DNA of 64,000 bases, taken from assembly GCA_018401385.1 (NCBI GenBank), contig JAGYKZ010000001.1, forward strand, positions 22,509 through 86,508, given 5' to 3'. This DNA comes from Roseicyclus sp. (lineage in GTDB: Bacteria > Pseudomonadota > Alphaproteobacteria > Rhodobacterales > Rhodobacteraceae). Below are positions 1 through 10,894 of this stretch, one piece after another. The notes under the pieces were generated by a model, which saw nothing but the letters and a program-made list of their open reading frames with translations, made no database searches and was not told the DNA's origin. Position numbers and translations under genes: made by a program. Each line of letters starts with the position of its first letter. Position 1 is the stretch's first letter.

Positions 1-987
1 GCGCGTTGGTCCAATCACACCCACCGCGCCAATAATTTTCCGTTCCGCGTTCATATAGGGAGAGACCACCAAAGAGGAACCCGTAAGTGAAAATAACTTG
101 TTCTCGGAGCCGATAAAAATGCGCACACCATCGCCACGATCCGTGAGATCAAGAAATTCTGCAATATCACGCTTGCGTTCAAGATCATCAAACAGGTTTT
201 TGATCCGCTCCAAATCCGCCAATTCGGGCGCACCATCGAGAAGATTCGCGCGCCCACGCACAATCAGCCTTTCACCACGGTTTCCCGCATCTTCCCAAAT
301 CGCAAGGCCCGATTCGATCAAAGATTGCGCCAAAGTGTCGATCTCTTGCCGCCGATGTGTCACCTCTTGTTCCATCACTGCGCGCAAATCGCTGACGGTG
401 CGACCCTCGGCCCATGCATTAACGAAATTGGCCGCCTCGCGCATCGCGCTTGGGGTCAGTCCGGGCGGGGGGGTGAATAGTCTATTTTCAACATGACCAT
501 CTGCGAAAACGAGAACCACCAAGGCTTTTTCAACAGAAAGAGAGACGAATTCAACATGCTTGATTGGCGCTTCGTGTTTGGGTGCAAGCACCAAGCTGGC
601 CCCATGGGTGATCCCCGACAGTGCTTTACCCACCCGATCCAAGGCATTCGTAACCGAATCCGAATTGCTTTGGAGGGATGATTCAAGCTGCGTTTTGTCA
701 TCTTCCCCAAGTTCAGAGACCTCAAGAAGACCATCCACAAACATCCGCAAACCCATCGTGGTGGGCACACGGCCAGCTGAGACATGGGGGCTGTCAAGCA
801 GACCCAGATATTCCAAATCCTGCATCACATTGCGGACGGTGGCGGCTGATACCTGCTCCGACAGATTGCGGGTCAGACTGCGGGACCCAACAGGCTCACC
901 CGTGGCCAGATAGCCCTCGACCACGCGGCGAAACACTTCGCGCGAGCGATCATTCATTTCAGACAGAATTTGTGACGTTTCGTTCAT
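1..987 (-). CDS. hrcA: Heat-inducible transcription repressor HrcA (3' end beyond window)
   Basis: Own minus-strand translation from ATG at 987: [64 protein letters not shown]...; absent from ORF track because the stop lies outside the window. Confidence 0.9.
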   Translation of the reverse strand, partial: MNETSQILSEMNDRSREVFRRVVEGYLATGEPVGSRSLTRNLSEQVSAATVRNVMQDLEYLGLLDSPHVSAGRVPTTMGLRMFVDGLLEVSELGEDDKTQLESSLQSNSDSVTNALDRVGKALSGITHGASLVLAPKHEAPIKHVEFVSLSVEKALVVLVFADGHVENRLFTPPPGLTPSAMREAANFVNAWAEGRTVSDLRAVMEQEVTHRRQEIDTLAQSLIESGLAIWEDAGNRGERLIVRGRANLLDGAPELADLERIKNLFDDLERKRDIAEFLDLTDRGDGVRIFIGSENKLFSLTGSSLVVSPYMNAERKIIGAVGVIGPTR

Positions 988-1105
988 TCATTCATGCCCA
1001 ATTGCGGACCGCCCAACATGCGAAAACCATGTATCGGTCAATCCTGCTTGCAACACACCCATGTCTGCGACTATCCCACGGGTAGTGGATCACAAGGAGA
1101 TATTT

Positions 1106-1819
1106 ATGCGTCCTTCAGGCAGAAACCTAGATGAAATGCGGAAAATTTCTATTGAAACTGCCGTCATGCGCCACGCGGAGGGCTCATGTTTGATAAAATG
1201 TGGGGATACCCATGTCCTGTGTTCCGCAACAATCGAGGAACGTGTGCCGCCATTTCTGAAGAACACGGGGCTTGGATGGGTAACTGCGGAATATGGAATG
1301 TTGCCGCGCGCCACCCATACACGCGGGCGGCGGGAAGCTGCTGCGGGGAAACAATCTGGGCGAACACAGGAAATTCAGCGCCTTATTGGGCGTGCATTGC
1401 GGGCAGGTGTGGATCGATCCGCCCTTGGGGAGCGCCAGATCACAATCGACTGCGATGTGATGCAAGCCGATGGTGGCACGCGCTGCGCGTCCATCACCGG
1501 CGGTTGGGTTGCGTTGCGTCTGGCGGTAAATAAACTGCTTGCCTCGGGCGCACTGACATCAGACCCCATTCTGGACAATGTCGCTGCGGTATCTTGCGGT
1601 ATTTATGCTGGTCAGGCGGTTCTGGATCTGGACTATCCCGAAGATTCCGAAGCAGGAACCGACAGCAATTTTGTGATGACAGGCGCGGGCAGGCTGATTG
1701 AAATTCAAGCCAGCGCAGAGAACGCTACCTTCTCGCTTGAGGAGTTTTCAGACCTTCAAATACTGGCTCAGAAAGGCGTTGCGGAGCTTGTCTCAGCGCA
1801 GAATGCGGCGATTGGCTGA
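1106..1819 (+). CDS. rph: Ribonuclease PH
   Basis: [73 protein letters not shown], RNase PH signature; ATG at 1106 after AAGGAG. Confidence 0.96.
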   Translation: MRPSGRNLDEMRKISIETAVMRHAEGSCLIKCGDTHVLCSATIEERVPPFLKNTGLGWVTAEYGMLPRATHTRGRREAAAGKQSGRTQEIQRLIGRALRAGVDRSALGERQITIDCDVMQADGGTRCASITGGWVALRLAVNKLLASGALTSDPILDNVAAVSCGIYAGQAVLDLDYPEDSEAGTDSNFVMTGAGRLIEIQASAENATFSLEEFSDLQILAQKGVAELVSAQNAAIG

Positions 1820-2430
1820 TGCGGAAATTTACCTCACCTGCGCTGTTGGTTGCGACTCATAATCAGGGCAAGTTTGAGGAGATGGTCGCCCTTCTGGCGC
1901 CTTTTGGAATTTCTGCGGTGTCTGCGAAGGATTACGATCTACCAGAGCCAGAAGAAACAGGCACAACATTTATCGAGAATGCGCGCATCAAAGCCCATGC
2001 CGCCGCCAAGGCCACGGGCCTACCCGCCCTGGCCGATGACAGCGGTATCGAGGTCGGCGCGCTTGGCAATGCACCTGGTGTCTATACGGCAGATTGGGCA
2101 GAAACACCAAATGGTCGTGACTTCATCATGGCCATGACCCGCGTGCAGCAAGAATTAGACGCCATTAAGGCCCCCTATCCGCGCCATGCACGGTTTTGCT
2201 GCACGCTTGTCTTGGCTTGGCCCGATGGTCATGATGAAATATTTGAAGGCGTCATGGATGGTCAGGTAATCTGGCCGATGCGTGGGGATCAGGGACATGG
2301 CTATGATCCGATTTTCCAACCAAACGGGTATGACATCACCTTTGGCGAGATGGATCGTTGGGAGAAAAATAAAATCAGCCATCGCGCTGACGCGTTCAAA
2401 AAATTGGTGAGCCTGCTTGAGCACGCGTGA
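1819..2430 (+). CDS. rdgB: XTP/dITP diphosphatase (RdgB/HAM1 family)
   Basis: LLVATHNQGKFEEMVALL...ADDSGIEVGALGNAPGVYTADWA...; overlaps rph stop. Confidence 0.94.
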   Translation: MRKFTSPALLVATHNQGKFEEMVALLAPFGISAVSAKDYDLPEPEETGTTFIENARIKAHAAAKATGLPALADDSGIEVGALGNAPGVYTADWAETPNGRDFIMAMTRVQQELDAIKAPYPRHARFCCTLVLAWPDGHDEIFEGVMDGQVIWPMRGDQGHGYDPIFQPNGYDITFGEMDRWEKNKISHRADAFKKLVSLLEHA

Positions 2431-3580
2431 GGATTGGGAGAATGGCGGCTTTGGCATTTATATCCACTGGCCGTTTTGCCAAGCCAAATGCCCTTATTGC
2501 GATTTCAACTCTCATGTATCGCAACGCATTAACCAATCGCGTTGGAAACAAGCCTATCTCAGCGAGATTGATCGCTTGGCTGTGGAATGTGGTGGCCGTG
2601 TTCTTCATTCGGTGTTTTTTGGAGGCGGCACACCATCCCTGATGAATGGCGATGTTGTGGCCGCCATTATCGAACGGGTTTCGTATCATTGGCCCGCCGC
2701 GAATGATCTGGAAATCACCCTTGAGGCAAACCCGACCTCTACCGAAGCAGGCCGATTTGCAGACTATCACGCCGCAGGCGTTTCGAGACTGTCTATGGGT
2801 ATTCAGGCCCTGAACGATCCTGATCTCAAGGCATTGGGTCGCTTGCACAGCGCGGCGGAGGGCATCGCTGCCTTTGACATTGCGCGTGGCATTTTCCCGC
2901 GCGTCAGTTTTGATTTGATTTATGCGCGACAGCATCAAACTTTGGACGACTGGCGCAACGAATTGACCCGCGCCTTGTCATTGGGCTTGGATCACCTATC
3001 GGCCTACCAGTTAACAATCGAAGATGGCACGGCCTTTGGCGCACGCGCCAAAATTGGCAAGCTTGATGGTCTACCGCATGAGGATCTGGCCGTTGATATG
3101 TATGAGCTCACGCAAGAGCTGTGCGATAGCGCGGGATTACCGGCTTATGAAATTTCAAACCATGCCAGCGATATGGCGCAATCGCGGCACAATCTAATCT
3201 ATTGGCGCTATGGCGATTATCTTGGGATTGGTCCAGGGGCGCACGGCCGTTTGACCTTGAACGGAGAAAAATACGCAACCGCGACCCCGCTTGTGCCAAA
3301 TTCTTGGCTCACCCAAGTGGAGCAAACAGGCACGGGTGAAGCCCCACGCGAAGTTATTTCCGCCGAGGATCAAGCGGTTGAAGCATTGATGATGGGTCTT
3401 CGCCTCCGCGAAGGGGTGTCCCTATCGCGGATAAGGGCCCTGTCAAGCACCGCAATAAATCCAGAAAAACTGAATGAATTCAAAGTTTTAGGGCTGATGA
3501 GGCAGGACGATGATTGGCTCTCGTGCTCAGATGCTGGGCGGCCAGTGCTGAATGGTATTCTGCGCGGGCTTCTGGCTTAG
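2417..3580 (+). CDS. hemW: Radical SAM heme chaperone HemW (HemN-like)
   Basis: IYIHWPFCQAKCPYCDFNSH (CxxxCxxC), FFGGGTPSLM, EANPTS motifs. Confidence 0.93.
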   Translation: MSTREDWENGGFGIYIHWPFCQAKCPYCDFNSHVSQRINQSRWKQAYLSEIDRLAVECGGRVLHSVFFGGGTPSLMNGDVVAAIIERVSYHWPAANDLEITLEANPTSTEAGRFADYHAAGVSRLSMGIQALNDPDLKALGRLHSAAEGIAAFDIARGIFPRVSFDLIYARQHQTLDDWRNELTRALSLGLDHLSAYQLTIEDGTAFGARAKIGKLDGLPHEDLAVDMYELTQELCDSAGLPAYEISNHASDMAQSRHNLIYWRYGDYLGIGPGAHGRLTLNGEKYATATPLVPNSWLTQVEQTGTGEAPREVISAEDQAVEALMMGLRLREGVSLSRIRALSSTAINPEKLNEFKVLGLMRQDDDWLSCSDAGRPVLNGILRGLLA

Positions 3581-4500
3581 GATCCACCACCAAGGCGGCG
3601 CATCAAATCGTCCAAGGCCTCCAAGTCTTTATACGCGATGAACATTTTGCCTTTGCCGCTGGCCGGATCATGCTGGATCTCGACCTTCATCCCCAACGCA
3701 GCGGAAAGATCGTTCTCAATCGCACGGGTGTCTGCGTCTTTGCGCGCCACATCAGGGCGGGTTACCTTCGGCTTGTCGCCCGAAGATTGCGCTAATTTCT
3801 CAGCCTCTCGCACCGATAGACCCTTTGCGATAATGTCACGGGCCAATTCAGAGGCGTTTGGTGTCGTGATAAGGGCACGGGCATGACCCGCAGACAAACG
3901 ACCCGCGCGCAACATTTCCTGCACATCCTCAGGCAGCTGCAACAAACGCATGAGGTTTGCGATATGGCTGCGGCTTTTGCCCATGGCCTCGGCCAATTTT
4001 TCTTGGGTGTGGCCAAATCGATCAATCAATTGCCGATATCCCATCGCCTCTTCAATAGGGTTCAGGTCCGCGCGCTGAATGTTTTCGATAATGGCAATTT
4101 CCAGAACCTCAACATCGGTGAAATCGCGAATGATGATGGGCAGTTCATACAGCTGCGCCATTTGGGACGCACGCCACCGCCGTTCGCCCGCAACGATCTG
4201 GTAATCACCGTCATGATTCGGATCAGGGCGCACGATCAGCGGCTGAATAATGCCCTTTTCCTTAATCGATGCGGCCAGCTCCTCCAAGGCTTCGGCGGTG
4301 AAATTACGGCGCGGCTGATCTGGGTTGGGACGAATCCGCTCGATTGGCAGCTTTGCATCTGCACGGCGTGACGGGGTTGCGCCACTGGGGGCCACCTCCC
4401 CCTGCGGCGATGGAATCGGGTCGCTTGCCTTCCCTGTATCAATATCCTGCATCAATGCCGAAAGACCACGGCCCAGCCCGCGTTTGTCGCGTTTACTCAT
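3577..4500 (-). CDS. parB: Chromosome partitioning protein ParB
   Basis: LGRGLSALMQDID...LPIERIRPNPDQPRRNF...GERRWRASQMAQL...ENIQRADLNPIEEA, HTH; adjacent to parA and parS sites. Confidence 0.96.
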   Translation of the reverse strand: MSKRDKRGLGRGLSALMQDIDTGKASDPIPSPQGEVAPSGATPSRRADAKLPIERIRPNPDQPRRNFTAEALEELAASIKEKGIIQPLIVRPDPNHDGDYQIVAGERRWRASQMAQLYELPIIIRDFTDVEVLEIAIIENIQRADLNPIEEAMGYRQLIDRFGHTQEKLAEAMGKSRSHIANLMRLLQLPEDVQEMLRAGRLSAGHARALITTPNASELARDIIAKGLSVREAEKLAQSSGDKPKVTRPDVARKDADTRAIENDLSAALGMKVEIQHDPASGKGKMFIAYKDLEALDDLMRRLGGGS

Positions 4501-4515
4501 TATCGTCTCCCAAAC

Positions 4516-5295
4516 TTAGGCGTGATGCCGTGCTAGAATTTCGGCTGCCAGCGCTTTATACGCCAAGGCCCCCGTGGAGGAAGCATCATATTCCAAAACC
4601 GTCTGCGCGAAAGAGGGCGCTTCGGATAGGCGCACATTTCGGGGTATTTTGGTCTCATACACCAATTCCCCAAGCGTTTGCCGCGCATCATCCTCGACCA
4701 ATTTGGACAGGTTGTTGCGCAAATCATACATGGTCAACACCACGCCTTCGATGCGAAGCTCGGCATTCGCGCCTTCGCGCACTTGGCGCACGGTCAACAT
4801 CAATTGCGAAAGCCCCTCGAGCGCGAAAAACTCAGCCTGCAACGGCACCAAGACAGAATGCGCAGCAACCAAGGCATTCACGGTCAAAAGGCTGAGTGAT
4901 GGCGGACAATCCATAAAAATATAGTCATAATGGCCGATATCTGCGGCCTCAAACGCGTTTCGCAGCAAGATCACCCGCTTTTCATTATCGCTCAGTTCCA
5001 CATCAGCAGAACTGAGATCCGTGGTCGCGGGCACAAGATCAAGGCCCGCAACATTGGTTTTCTGCACAATCTCTGACAAGGGGGCGCCTTCGATCAAAAG
5101 ATCATAGCTGGACAAATCGCGATTTTCGACCCCCAAGCCGGTCGAGGCATTGCCCTGCGGGTCAAGATCAATCAACAACACACGCTGGCCCAGAGCCGCC
5201 AAAGCAGCCCCAAGATTGATGGTCGTGGTTGTTTTGCCAACACCGCCCTTTTGGTTGGCGATTGCAATAATACGAGGCGAAGCGTTCTCAGGCAC
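4516..5295 (-). CDS. parA: Chromosome partitioning ATPase ParA (Soj)
   Basis: IIAIANQKGGVGKTTTTINLGAALAALGQRVLLIDLDPQGNASTGLG deviant Walker A. Confidence 0.97.
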   Translation of the reverse strand: MPENASPRIIAIANQKGGVGKTTTTINLGAALAALGQRVLLIDLDPQGNASTGLGVENRDLSSYDLLIEGAPLSEIVQKTNVAGLDLVPATTDLSSADVELSDNEKRVILLRNAFEAADIGHYDYIFMDCPPSLSLLTVNALVAAHSVLVPLQAEFFALEGLSQLMLTVRQVREGANAELRIEGVVLTMYDLRNNLSKLVEDDARQTLGELVYETKIPRNVRLSEAPSFAQTVLEYDASSTGALAYKALAAEILARHHA

Positions 5296-5914
5296 GGCGT
5301 AATTCCTTTATTTCTATAATTTGACCGTCATCACTGGTTACGCTTGGATATGCGGTGAGTGACATTTGCCATGATTCCTTGGCGCTGTCGATTTCTTGCG
5401 CGGCGGATTGACCCTTCAAGAACAAACACTGGCCATCTGTTGCCAAATGGCGATAGGACAGTGTGCAAAGTTTGCTTAAATCGCTCAGGGCGCGGGCTGA
5501 AATAATATCGGCGTTTTGCGGGGGTGCGTCTTCAATCCTGCGTGACATCACATGAATTGATAGGTTGGTCTGCCGGGCCACATCCCGCAAAAACGCGCAT
5601 TTCCGCAAATCAGATTCAATAAAGTGAAAATCGATCAAGGGGGCTGCCTCTGCCGCCAAAATAGCACAGACCAGGCCAGGAAAACCACCGCCGCTGCCCA
5701 TATCCAGCCATTTTCCTTGGGTTTTATCGACCAACGGAAAAATCTGGGCTGAATCCACAATATGGCGCGCCCAAGCATCGGGCAAAGTCCCAGGCGCGAC
5801 CAGATTTATGGCCTTTTGCCATTTGATCAGCATATCAACGTAAATCTGAAGACGCTGCATTGTTTCACGTGAAACACGGTCGGCAAGATAGGCTTTCGCT
5901 TCGGCCTCGTTCAT
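5288..5914 (-). CDS. rsmG: 16S rRNA (guanine527-N7)-methyltransferase RsmG (GidB)
   Basis: [21 protein letters not shown]-binding motif; gid-par synteny. Confidence 0.95.
   Translation of the reverse strand: MNEAEAKAYLADRVSRETMQRLQIYVDMLIKWQKAINLVAPGTLPDAWARHIVDSAQIFPLVDKTQGKWLDMGSGGGFPGLVCAILAAEAAPLIDFHFIESDLRKCAFLRDVARQTNLSIHVMSRRIEDAPPQNADIISARALSDLSKLCTLSYRHLATDGQCLFLKGQSAAQEIDSAKESWQMSLTAYPSVTSDDGQIIEIKELRRA
5861..5876. promoter_or_regulatory. parS site (ParB binding), perfect TGTTTCACGTGAAACA
   Basis: Exact 16-bp palindrome inside rsmG, about 1.4 kb upstream of parB in its transcriptional sense. Confidence 0.95.
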
Positions 5915-7785
5915 GCAGATTTCCGCTGGTATTGGCGCAACTTGGTCAAAATAAGGGTCAAGGCGGCTGGTGTCATCCCGTCAATCCGTCCCGCCTGCCC
6001 CAGATCACGCGGCTGCACCTTGGTTAGTTTTTGGCGCAATTCGGTGGATAGCCCTTCGATTTCCATAAAATTCATATCATGGGGGATCGTTTGGGCCTCA
6101 TCACGCTTCAAGGCCAGAACATCCCGTTCCTGCCGTGCGATATAAGCCGCGTATTGGGCTTCACGGTTAATCTGCTGCTTTATCTGGAGATCATGTTCTG
6201 CCAATTGGGGCCAAATCTGCTCAAGATGACCAAACTCAATATCTGGAAAGGCCAGAAGCTCCACCGCATTGCGGCGCTGACCATCTTGATTCATGTTCAG
6301 GCCGTGTTTCTTGCCCTCTGATGGGGTAAGCTGACAGGCGTGCAATTGATCATAGCAGGCGGCCAGCTGTTCCATTTTCACGCCGAACGCGCGTTTGCGT
6401 GTCTCATCCACGGTTCCGAGCGTGATGCCAAGCGGGGTCAACCTTTGATCTGCGTTATCCGCACGTAAGGACAAACGAAACTCTGCGCGTGAGGTGAACA
6501 TCCGATACGGCTCACTGACACCCCGTGTGACAAGGTCATCGATCATTACCCCGATGTAGCTGTCACGGCGGGAAAAGATGACAGGATCCTGATCCATAGC
6601 GTGCCGCGCGGCATTGATCCCCGCGACATAGCCCTGCGCAGCGGCCTCCTCATATCCTGTGGTGCCGTTGATTTGACCTGCGAGATAAAGGTTTTTCACC
6701 GATTTCAGCTGCAAGTCAGGACCAAGGGCGCGCGGGTCAACAAAATCATATTCGATGGCATAGCCAGGTTGAAGAATGGACACCGATTCAAGCCCAACCA
6801 TGGAGCGCACATAATCCAGCTGAACATCGGCAGGCAATGATGTGGAAATGCCGTTGGGATATATCGTGTGATCATCCAGACCCTCTGGCTCCAAGAAAAC
6901 CTGATGCGAGGGCTTATCAGAAAATCGCACGATTTTGTCTTCGATAGATGGGCAATACCGTGGCCCAATCCCTTCGATATGACCCCCATACATTGCGGAA
7001 CGACCGAGATTTTCGCGAATAATTTCGTGGGTTTTCTCATTGGTATGGGTGATGCCACAGGCAATCTGGCGCGCCACTGGTTTATTTGACAAGAATGAAA
7101 ACATCACAGGATCATCATCGGCGGGCTGGGTTTCCAGACCGTCCCAATTGATGGTCCGCCCATCCAAACGCGGAGGTGTGCCCGTCTTGAGCCGGCCAAG
7201 GGGCAGGCCAAAACCGTCAATTCTCTCTGCCAGTTTCACGGAGGGCTGATCGCCCATGCGGCCACCTGCCATACGCTGGTCACCAATATGGATCACGCCA
7301 CGTAGGAATGTGCCCGTGGTCAAAACAACGGCTTTCCCTGTGATGTCTGACCCATCCGCCAAAACCACGCCAGAAACAATGTGATCCGTGGCAATGAAAT
7401 CTGCGACTTCGCCCGCGATCATCGTCAAGTTTGGCGTACGCCTAAGCAAATCCACCATCGCGGCCCGATAAAGCCTACGATCTGATTGCGTGCGCGGGCC
7501 TTGCACCGCGGGGCCTTTGCGCCGATTCAACAGGCGAAACTGTATGCCTGACCGATCTGCGGCCACGCCCATGACCCCGCCAAGCGCATCTATCTCGCGG
7601 ACCAAATGGCCTTTGCCCAAACCGCCAATCGCGGGGTTGCACGACATCACACCAATATTGTCCAACGACAGCGTCACAAGCGCGGTTCTTGCGCCAGAAC
7701 GCGCCGCTGTATGCGCCGCCTCCGCACCTGCGTGGCCACCGCCTATAACGATCACATCAAAATCAAAATGTTTCACGTGAAACAC
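5911..7785 (-). CDS. mnmG: tRNA uridine-5-carboxymethylaminomethyl modification enzyme MnmG (GidA)
   Basis: [61 protein letters not shown]. Confidence 0.97.
   Translation of the reverse strand: MFHVKHFDFDVIVIGGGHAGAEAAHTAARSGARTALVTLSLDNIGVMSCNPAIGGLGKGHLVREIDALGGVMGVAADRSGIQFRLLNRRKGPAVQGPRTQSDRRLYRAAMVDLLRRTPNLTMIAGEVADFIATDHIVSGVVLADGSDITGKAVVLTTGTFLRGVIHIGDQRMAGGRMGDQPSVKLAERIDGFGLPLGRLKTGTPPRLDGRTINWDGLETQPADDDPVMFSFLSNKPVARQIACGITHTNEKTHEIIRENLGRSAMYGGHIEGIGPRYCPSIEDKIVRFSDKPSHQVFLEPEGLDDHTIYPNGISTSLPADVQLDYVRSMVGLESVSILQPGYAIEYDFVDPRALGPDLQLKSVKNLYLAGQINGTTGYEEAAAQGYVAGINAARHAMDQDPVIFSRRDSYIGVMIDDLVTRGVSEPYRMFTSRAEFRLSLRADNADQRLTPLGITLGTVDETRKRAFGVKMEQLAACYDQLHACQLTPSEGKKHGLNMNQDGQRRNAVELLAFPDIEFGHLEQIWPQLAEHDLQIKQQINREAQYAAYIARQERDVLALKRDEAQTIPHDMNFMEIEGLSTELRQKLTKVQPRDLGQAGRIDGMTPAALTLILTKLRQYQRKSA
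7769..7784. promoter_or_regulatory. Second parS site, perfect TGTTTCACGTGAAACA
   Basis: Exact 16-bp palindrome overlapping the mnmG start; encodes MFHVKH. Confidence 0.95.
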
Positions 7786-7794
7786 TCCAAAACG

Positions 7795-9096
7795 CTATTT
7801 CCCAAGGCAAAACTGCGAAAAGATTTCGCCCAATACCATTTCGACATCGACACGGCCAATCAGCGAATCCAATTTCCTTATAGCATATCTCACATATTCC
7901 GCTGCAATCTCTGCGTTTGCGGGTTCTTCGGCCAATATCGCACTTGCCTGTTCCAGCGCCTCTCGCGCTGCCTCCATCGCGTGACGATGGCGCAGATGGG
8001 TGGCGGTTCCCACATTAGCAGCGCGCGCCAGCAAAATTTCTGTGATGTGCGCGAGCAACGCGTCTACCCCTTCGCCTGATCGCCCAGAGACCGCGGTAAG
8101 ACCAAACTTGTGCAAATCGCCCTTACCCAAAAGGGAAATATCATTTTCCCCAAGCGGAAATGGCGGCTCTTCATCAGGCGTAGATTTCAGAAAAACCCGA
8201 AGATCAGCTTGCTGCGCGCGCGCAATAGCACGGTGAACGCCAAGTGTTTCAATCTCATCCGCGCTTTCACGGATGCCCGCCGTATCCAAAAGAGTCACTG
8301 GCAAACCATTCAGGTCCATTTGAACCTCGATCACATCTCGGGTGGTGCCTGCAATTTCTGACGTGATCGCAACATCACGTCCCGAAATCATATTCAGCAA
8401 CGTGGATTTTCCTGCATTTGGCGCACCAATGATCGCGACCTCAAATCCGTCACGAATACGTTCTGCCACAAAACTCCCGTCAATCTCGGACGTCAAGCTG
8501 GCCACAACCTCATGAACAATTGCACCCACCTCTGGCGTCACGTCCCACCGGCACGTCCTCATCAGCGAATCGATAGTAACCTCAATTAATGCAGCAGCCC
8601 GCACCAATTTTTGACGCCAACTATCCACCAGTGCCCCTAATTGACCTGAAAAGACCCGCGCCGCTTGAAGTCTCTGCGCCTCGGTTTCCGAAGTGATCAG
8701 ATCACCCAGCCCTTCGACTTGGGCCAGATCCAGTTTATTGTTTTCCAAAGCACGACGCGTGAATTCGCCAGGCTCCGCTGGCCGTGCCTGAGGATGCCGC
8801 CCCAACGCCGCCAAAATTGCCTTCACCACGGCTAGACTTCCATGGCAGTGAAGCTCAACCACATCTTCGCCTGTAAAACTGCTGGGAGCCTTAAAGGTCA
8901 ACACAAGCAGATGGTCAATATTGTGACCATCGACCTGGAAATGACTCAGTTTAAACCGCCCTGCCTCTGGCAATGACGCAATGTGGCACGCGCAAATCGA
9001 AGCCGCATCAGGCCCTGATACGCGAATAACAGACACACCAGCGCGGCCCGTTCCAGACGCTTGTGCGAAAATTGTATCGCGTGTCGCGGCCGACAT
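7795..9096 (-). CDS. mnmE: tRNA modification GTPase MnmE (TrmE)
   Basis: MSAATRDTIFAQASGTGRAGVSVIRVSGP...GAPNAGKSTLLNMISGRDVAITSEIAGTTRDVIEV...FCLGK; contains a compensated double frameshift near 8545-8571. Confidence 0.95.
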   Translation of the reverse strand: MSAATRDTIFAQASGTGRAGVSVIRVSGPDAASICACHIASLPEAGRFKLSHFQVDGHNIDHLLVLTFKAPSSFTGEDVVELHCHGSLAVVKAILAALGRHPQARPAEPGEFTRRALENNKLDLAQVEGLGDLITSETEAQRLQAARVFSGQLGALVDSWRQKLVRAAALIEVTIDSLMRTCRWDVTPEVGAIVHEVVASLTSEIDGSFVAERIRDGFEVAIIGAPNAGKSTLLNMISGRDVAITSEIAGTTRDVIEVQMDLNGLPVTLLDTAGIRESADEIETLGVHRAIARAQQADLRVFLKSTPDEEPPFPLGENDISLLGKGDLHKFGLTAVSGRSGEGVDALLAHITEILLARAANVGTATHLRHRHAMEAAREALEQASAILAEEPANAEIAAEYVRYAIRKLDSLIGRVDVEMVLGEIFSQFCLGK

Positions 9097-10368
9097 TTAA
9101 GTATTCATGGAATCGAAGAATTCAGAATTTGTCTTGGTCTGTTTCAGCTTTGAAATCAGGAACTCAATCGCATCCGTGGTGCCCATCGGATTTAAAATAC
9201 GGCGCAAGACATATGTTTTCTGTAGGTCGCCTTTGTCAACCAAGAGGTCCTCTTTGCGCGTGCCTGATTTCAAAATATCCATCGCAGGGAAGACACGTTT
9301 ATCCGCAACTTTGCGATCCAAGACGATCTCAGAATTGCCCGTGCCCTTAAATTCTTCAAAAATCACTTCATCCATACGACTGCCCGTATCAATCAAGGCT
9401 GTTGCGATGATGGTCAACGATCCGCCTTCCTCGATATTACGCGCCGCACCAAAAAACCGTTTTGGACGTTGCAGCGCGTTTGCATCCACGCCCCCTGTCA
9501 AAACTTTACCGGAGGATGGGACAACCGTGTTGTATGCGCGACCAAGGCGGGTGATTGAATCAAGCAAGATCACAACATCGCGTTTATGTTCGATCAGACG
9601 CTTCGCCTTTTCAATGACCATTTCCGCTACGGCAACATGGCGTGTTGCTGGCTCATCGAAGGTCGAAGATACAACCTCGCCCTTCACCGACCGCTGCATA
9701 TCTGTCACTTCTTCGGGGCGTTCATCAATCAGCAGAACAATCAAATAACATTCTGGATGATTGGTTTCGATAGAATGGGCAATATTTTGCAACAGCACCG
9801 TTTTACCTGTGCGCGGCGGCGCCACGATCAAGGCGCGCTGACCCTTCCCGATTGGCGAAACCAGATCGATAATCCGGGCCGAACGATCCTTTATCGTTGG
9901 ATCCTCGATCTCCATTTTCAGCCGCTCATCTGGATAAAGCGGCGTCAGATTGTCAAAGGCCACCTTATGACGCGCCTTTTCAGGCACCTCGAAATTGATC
10001 TTCGATACTTTGGTCAGACCAAAATAATTTTCGGTTTCGCGTGGCGCTGCGATCACGCCTTCGACCGTATCACCTGTCCGCAAACTATGTTGGCGGATCA
10101 TATCAGGCGATACATAGATATCATCTGGACCAGGAAGATAGTTTGCTTCTGGCGAACGCAGGAAACCGAACCCATCCTGCAACACTTCTAGGACACCATC
10201 GCCATAGACATCCCACCCTTCTTCAGCGCGTTCCTTGAGGATGGCGAACATCATATCGCCTTTACGCATGGTTGATGCGTTTTCGATCTCCAATTCTTCC
10301 GCCATAGAAAGAAGGTCTTTTGGGGATTTTGCCTTGAGATCGGCAAGGTTCAAGGAATTCACTGTCAT
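9097..10368 (-). CDS. rho: Transcription termination factor Rho
   Basis: [24 protein letters not shown]...[28 protein letters not shown]... Confidence 0.97.
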   Translation of the reverse strand: MTVNSLNLADLKAKSPKDLLSMAEELEIENASTMRKGDMMFAILKERAEEGWDVYGDGVLEVLQDGFGFLRSPEANYLPGPDDIYVSPDMIRQHSLRTGDTVEGVIAAPRETENYFGLTKVSKINFEVPEKARHKVAFDNLTPLYPDERLKMEIEDPTIKDRSARIIDLVSPIGKGQRALIVAPPRTGKTVLLQNIAHSIETNHPECYLIVLLIDERPEEVTDMQRSVKGEVVSSTFDEPATRHVAVAEMVIEKAKRLIEHKRDVVILLDSITRLGRAYNTVVPSSGKVLTGGVDANALQRPKRFFGAARNIEEGGSLTIIATALIDTGSRMDEVIFEEFKGTGNSEIVLDRKVADKRVFPAMDILKSGTRKEDLLVDKGDLQKTYVLRRILNPMGTTDAIEFLISKLKQTKTNSEFFDSMNT

Positions 10369-10419
10369 GAGAGGTCCATATGCCCCGATCAGCGATCTAC
10401 GCAGACAGGGATTTTAAAA

Positions 10420-10880
10420 AGGGGAAAAGATACACCCGGACGGGCGATTTCTTTGCCTTCTAGGCATGGATGGGCGATGAGTCAACCAAGCATCACGAAG
10501 CCGAGTTTCTGTGCATCTCTTAATAAAAACATTAATATTAAGAAAGGATGTTGTTCTAGTAGTGCTGTGCATAGCTGGGAAAACATAATTATCCTGATTT
10601 TTTCCACAGATTTGCAGCAGTGTCCAAATATTATAAACAGCGCAGAGTATTGGAGAAATAATGTTTATAATCATATGGTTACAGTGACCTAAGACTTTTG
10701 CACCTGTGTATAATCAGGGGATACCGTAATCTGCTGCACACCTTTTCCTAACAAGGGGATCAATTTTACACCCGTGGATAAATGACCCGTCACTTGACCA
10801 ACATCTCGGCAAAGCTGTGGTTGAACGGGACCACTCCGATATGCCATCATTTTTTACAAGCGGTTATCCCCAAAGAGGCC
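10420..10880. other. oriC: Candidate chromosomal replication origin (oriC)
   Basis: AT-rich about 0.5-kb rho/maf gap with DnaA-box-like 9-mers: TTTTCCACA 10600-10608, TGTGTATAA (rc TTATACACA) 10705-10713, one-mismatch CGTGGATAA 10773-10781 and TTATCCCCA 10864-10872; 10-bp inverted repeat ATTATAAACA/TGTTTATAAT 10630-10639/10662-10671; parABS nearby and maf-aroE-coaE-dnaQ origin-type synteny. Confidence 0.7.
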
Positions 10881-10894
10881 CACGGAATAATCCT

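Noticed and set aside
10507-10541. Definite CtrA binding site in the candidate oriC
   Set aside because: Spacing is TTAA-N8-TTAA, not N7; kept only as a possibility in findings.
10817-10894. N-terminal extension of Maf into the origin region
   Set aside because: Conserved Maf start is MKKIILASQS at 10895; upstream residues overlap a DnaA-box-like motif and are probably non-coding.
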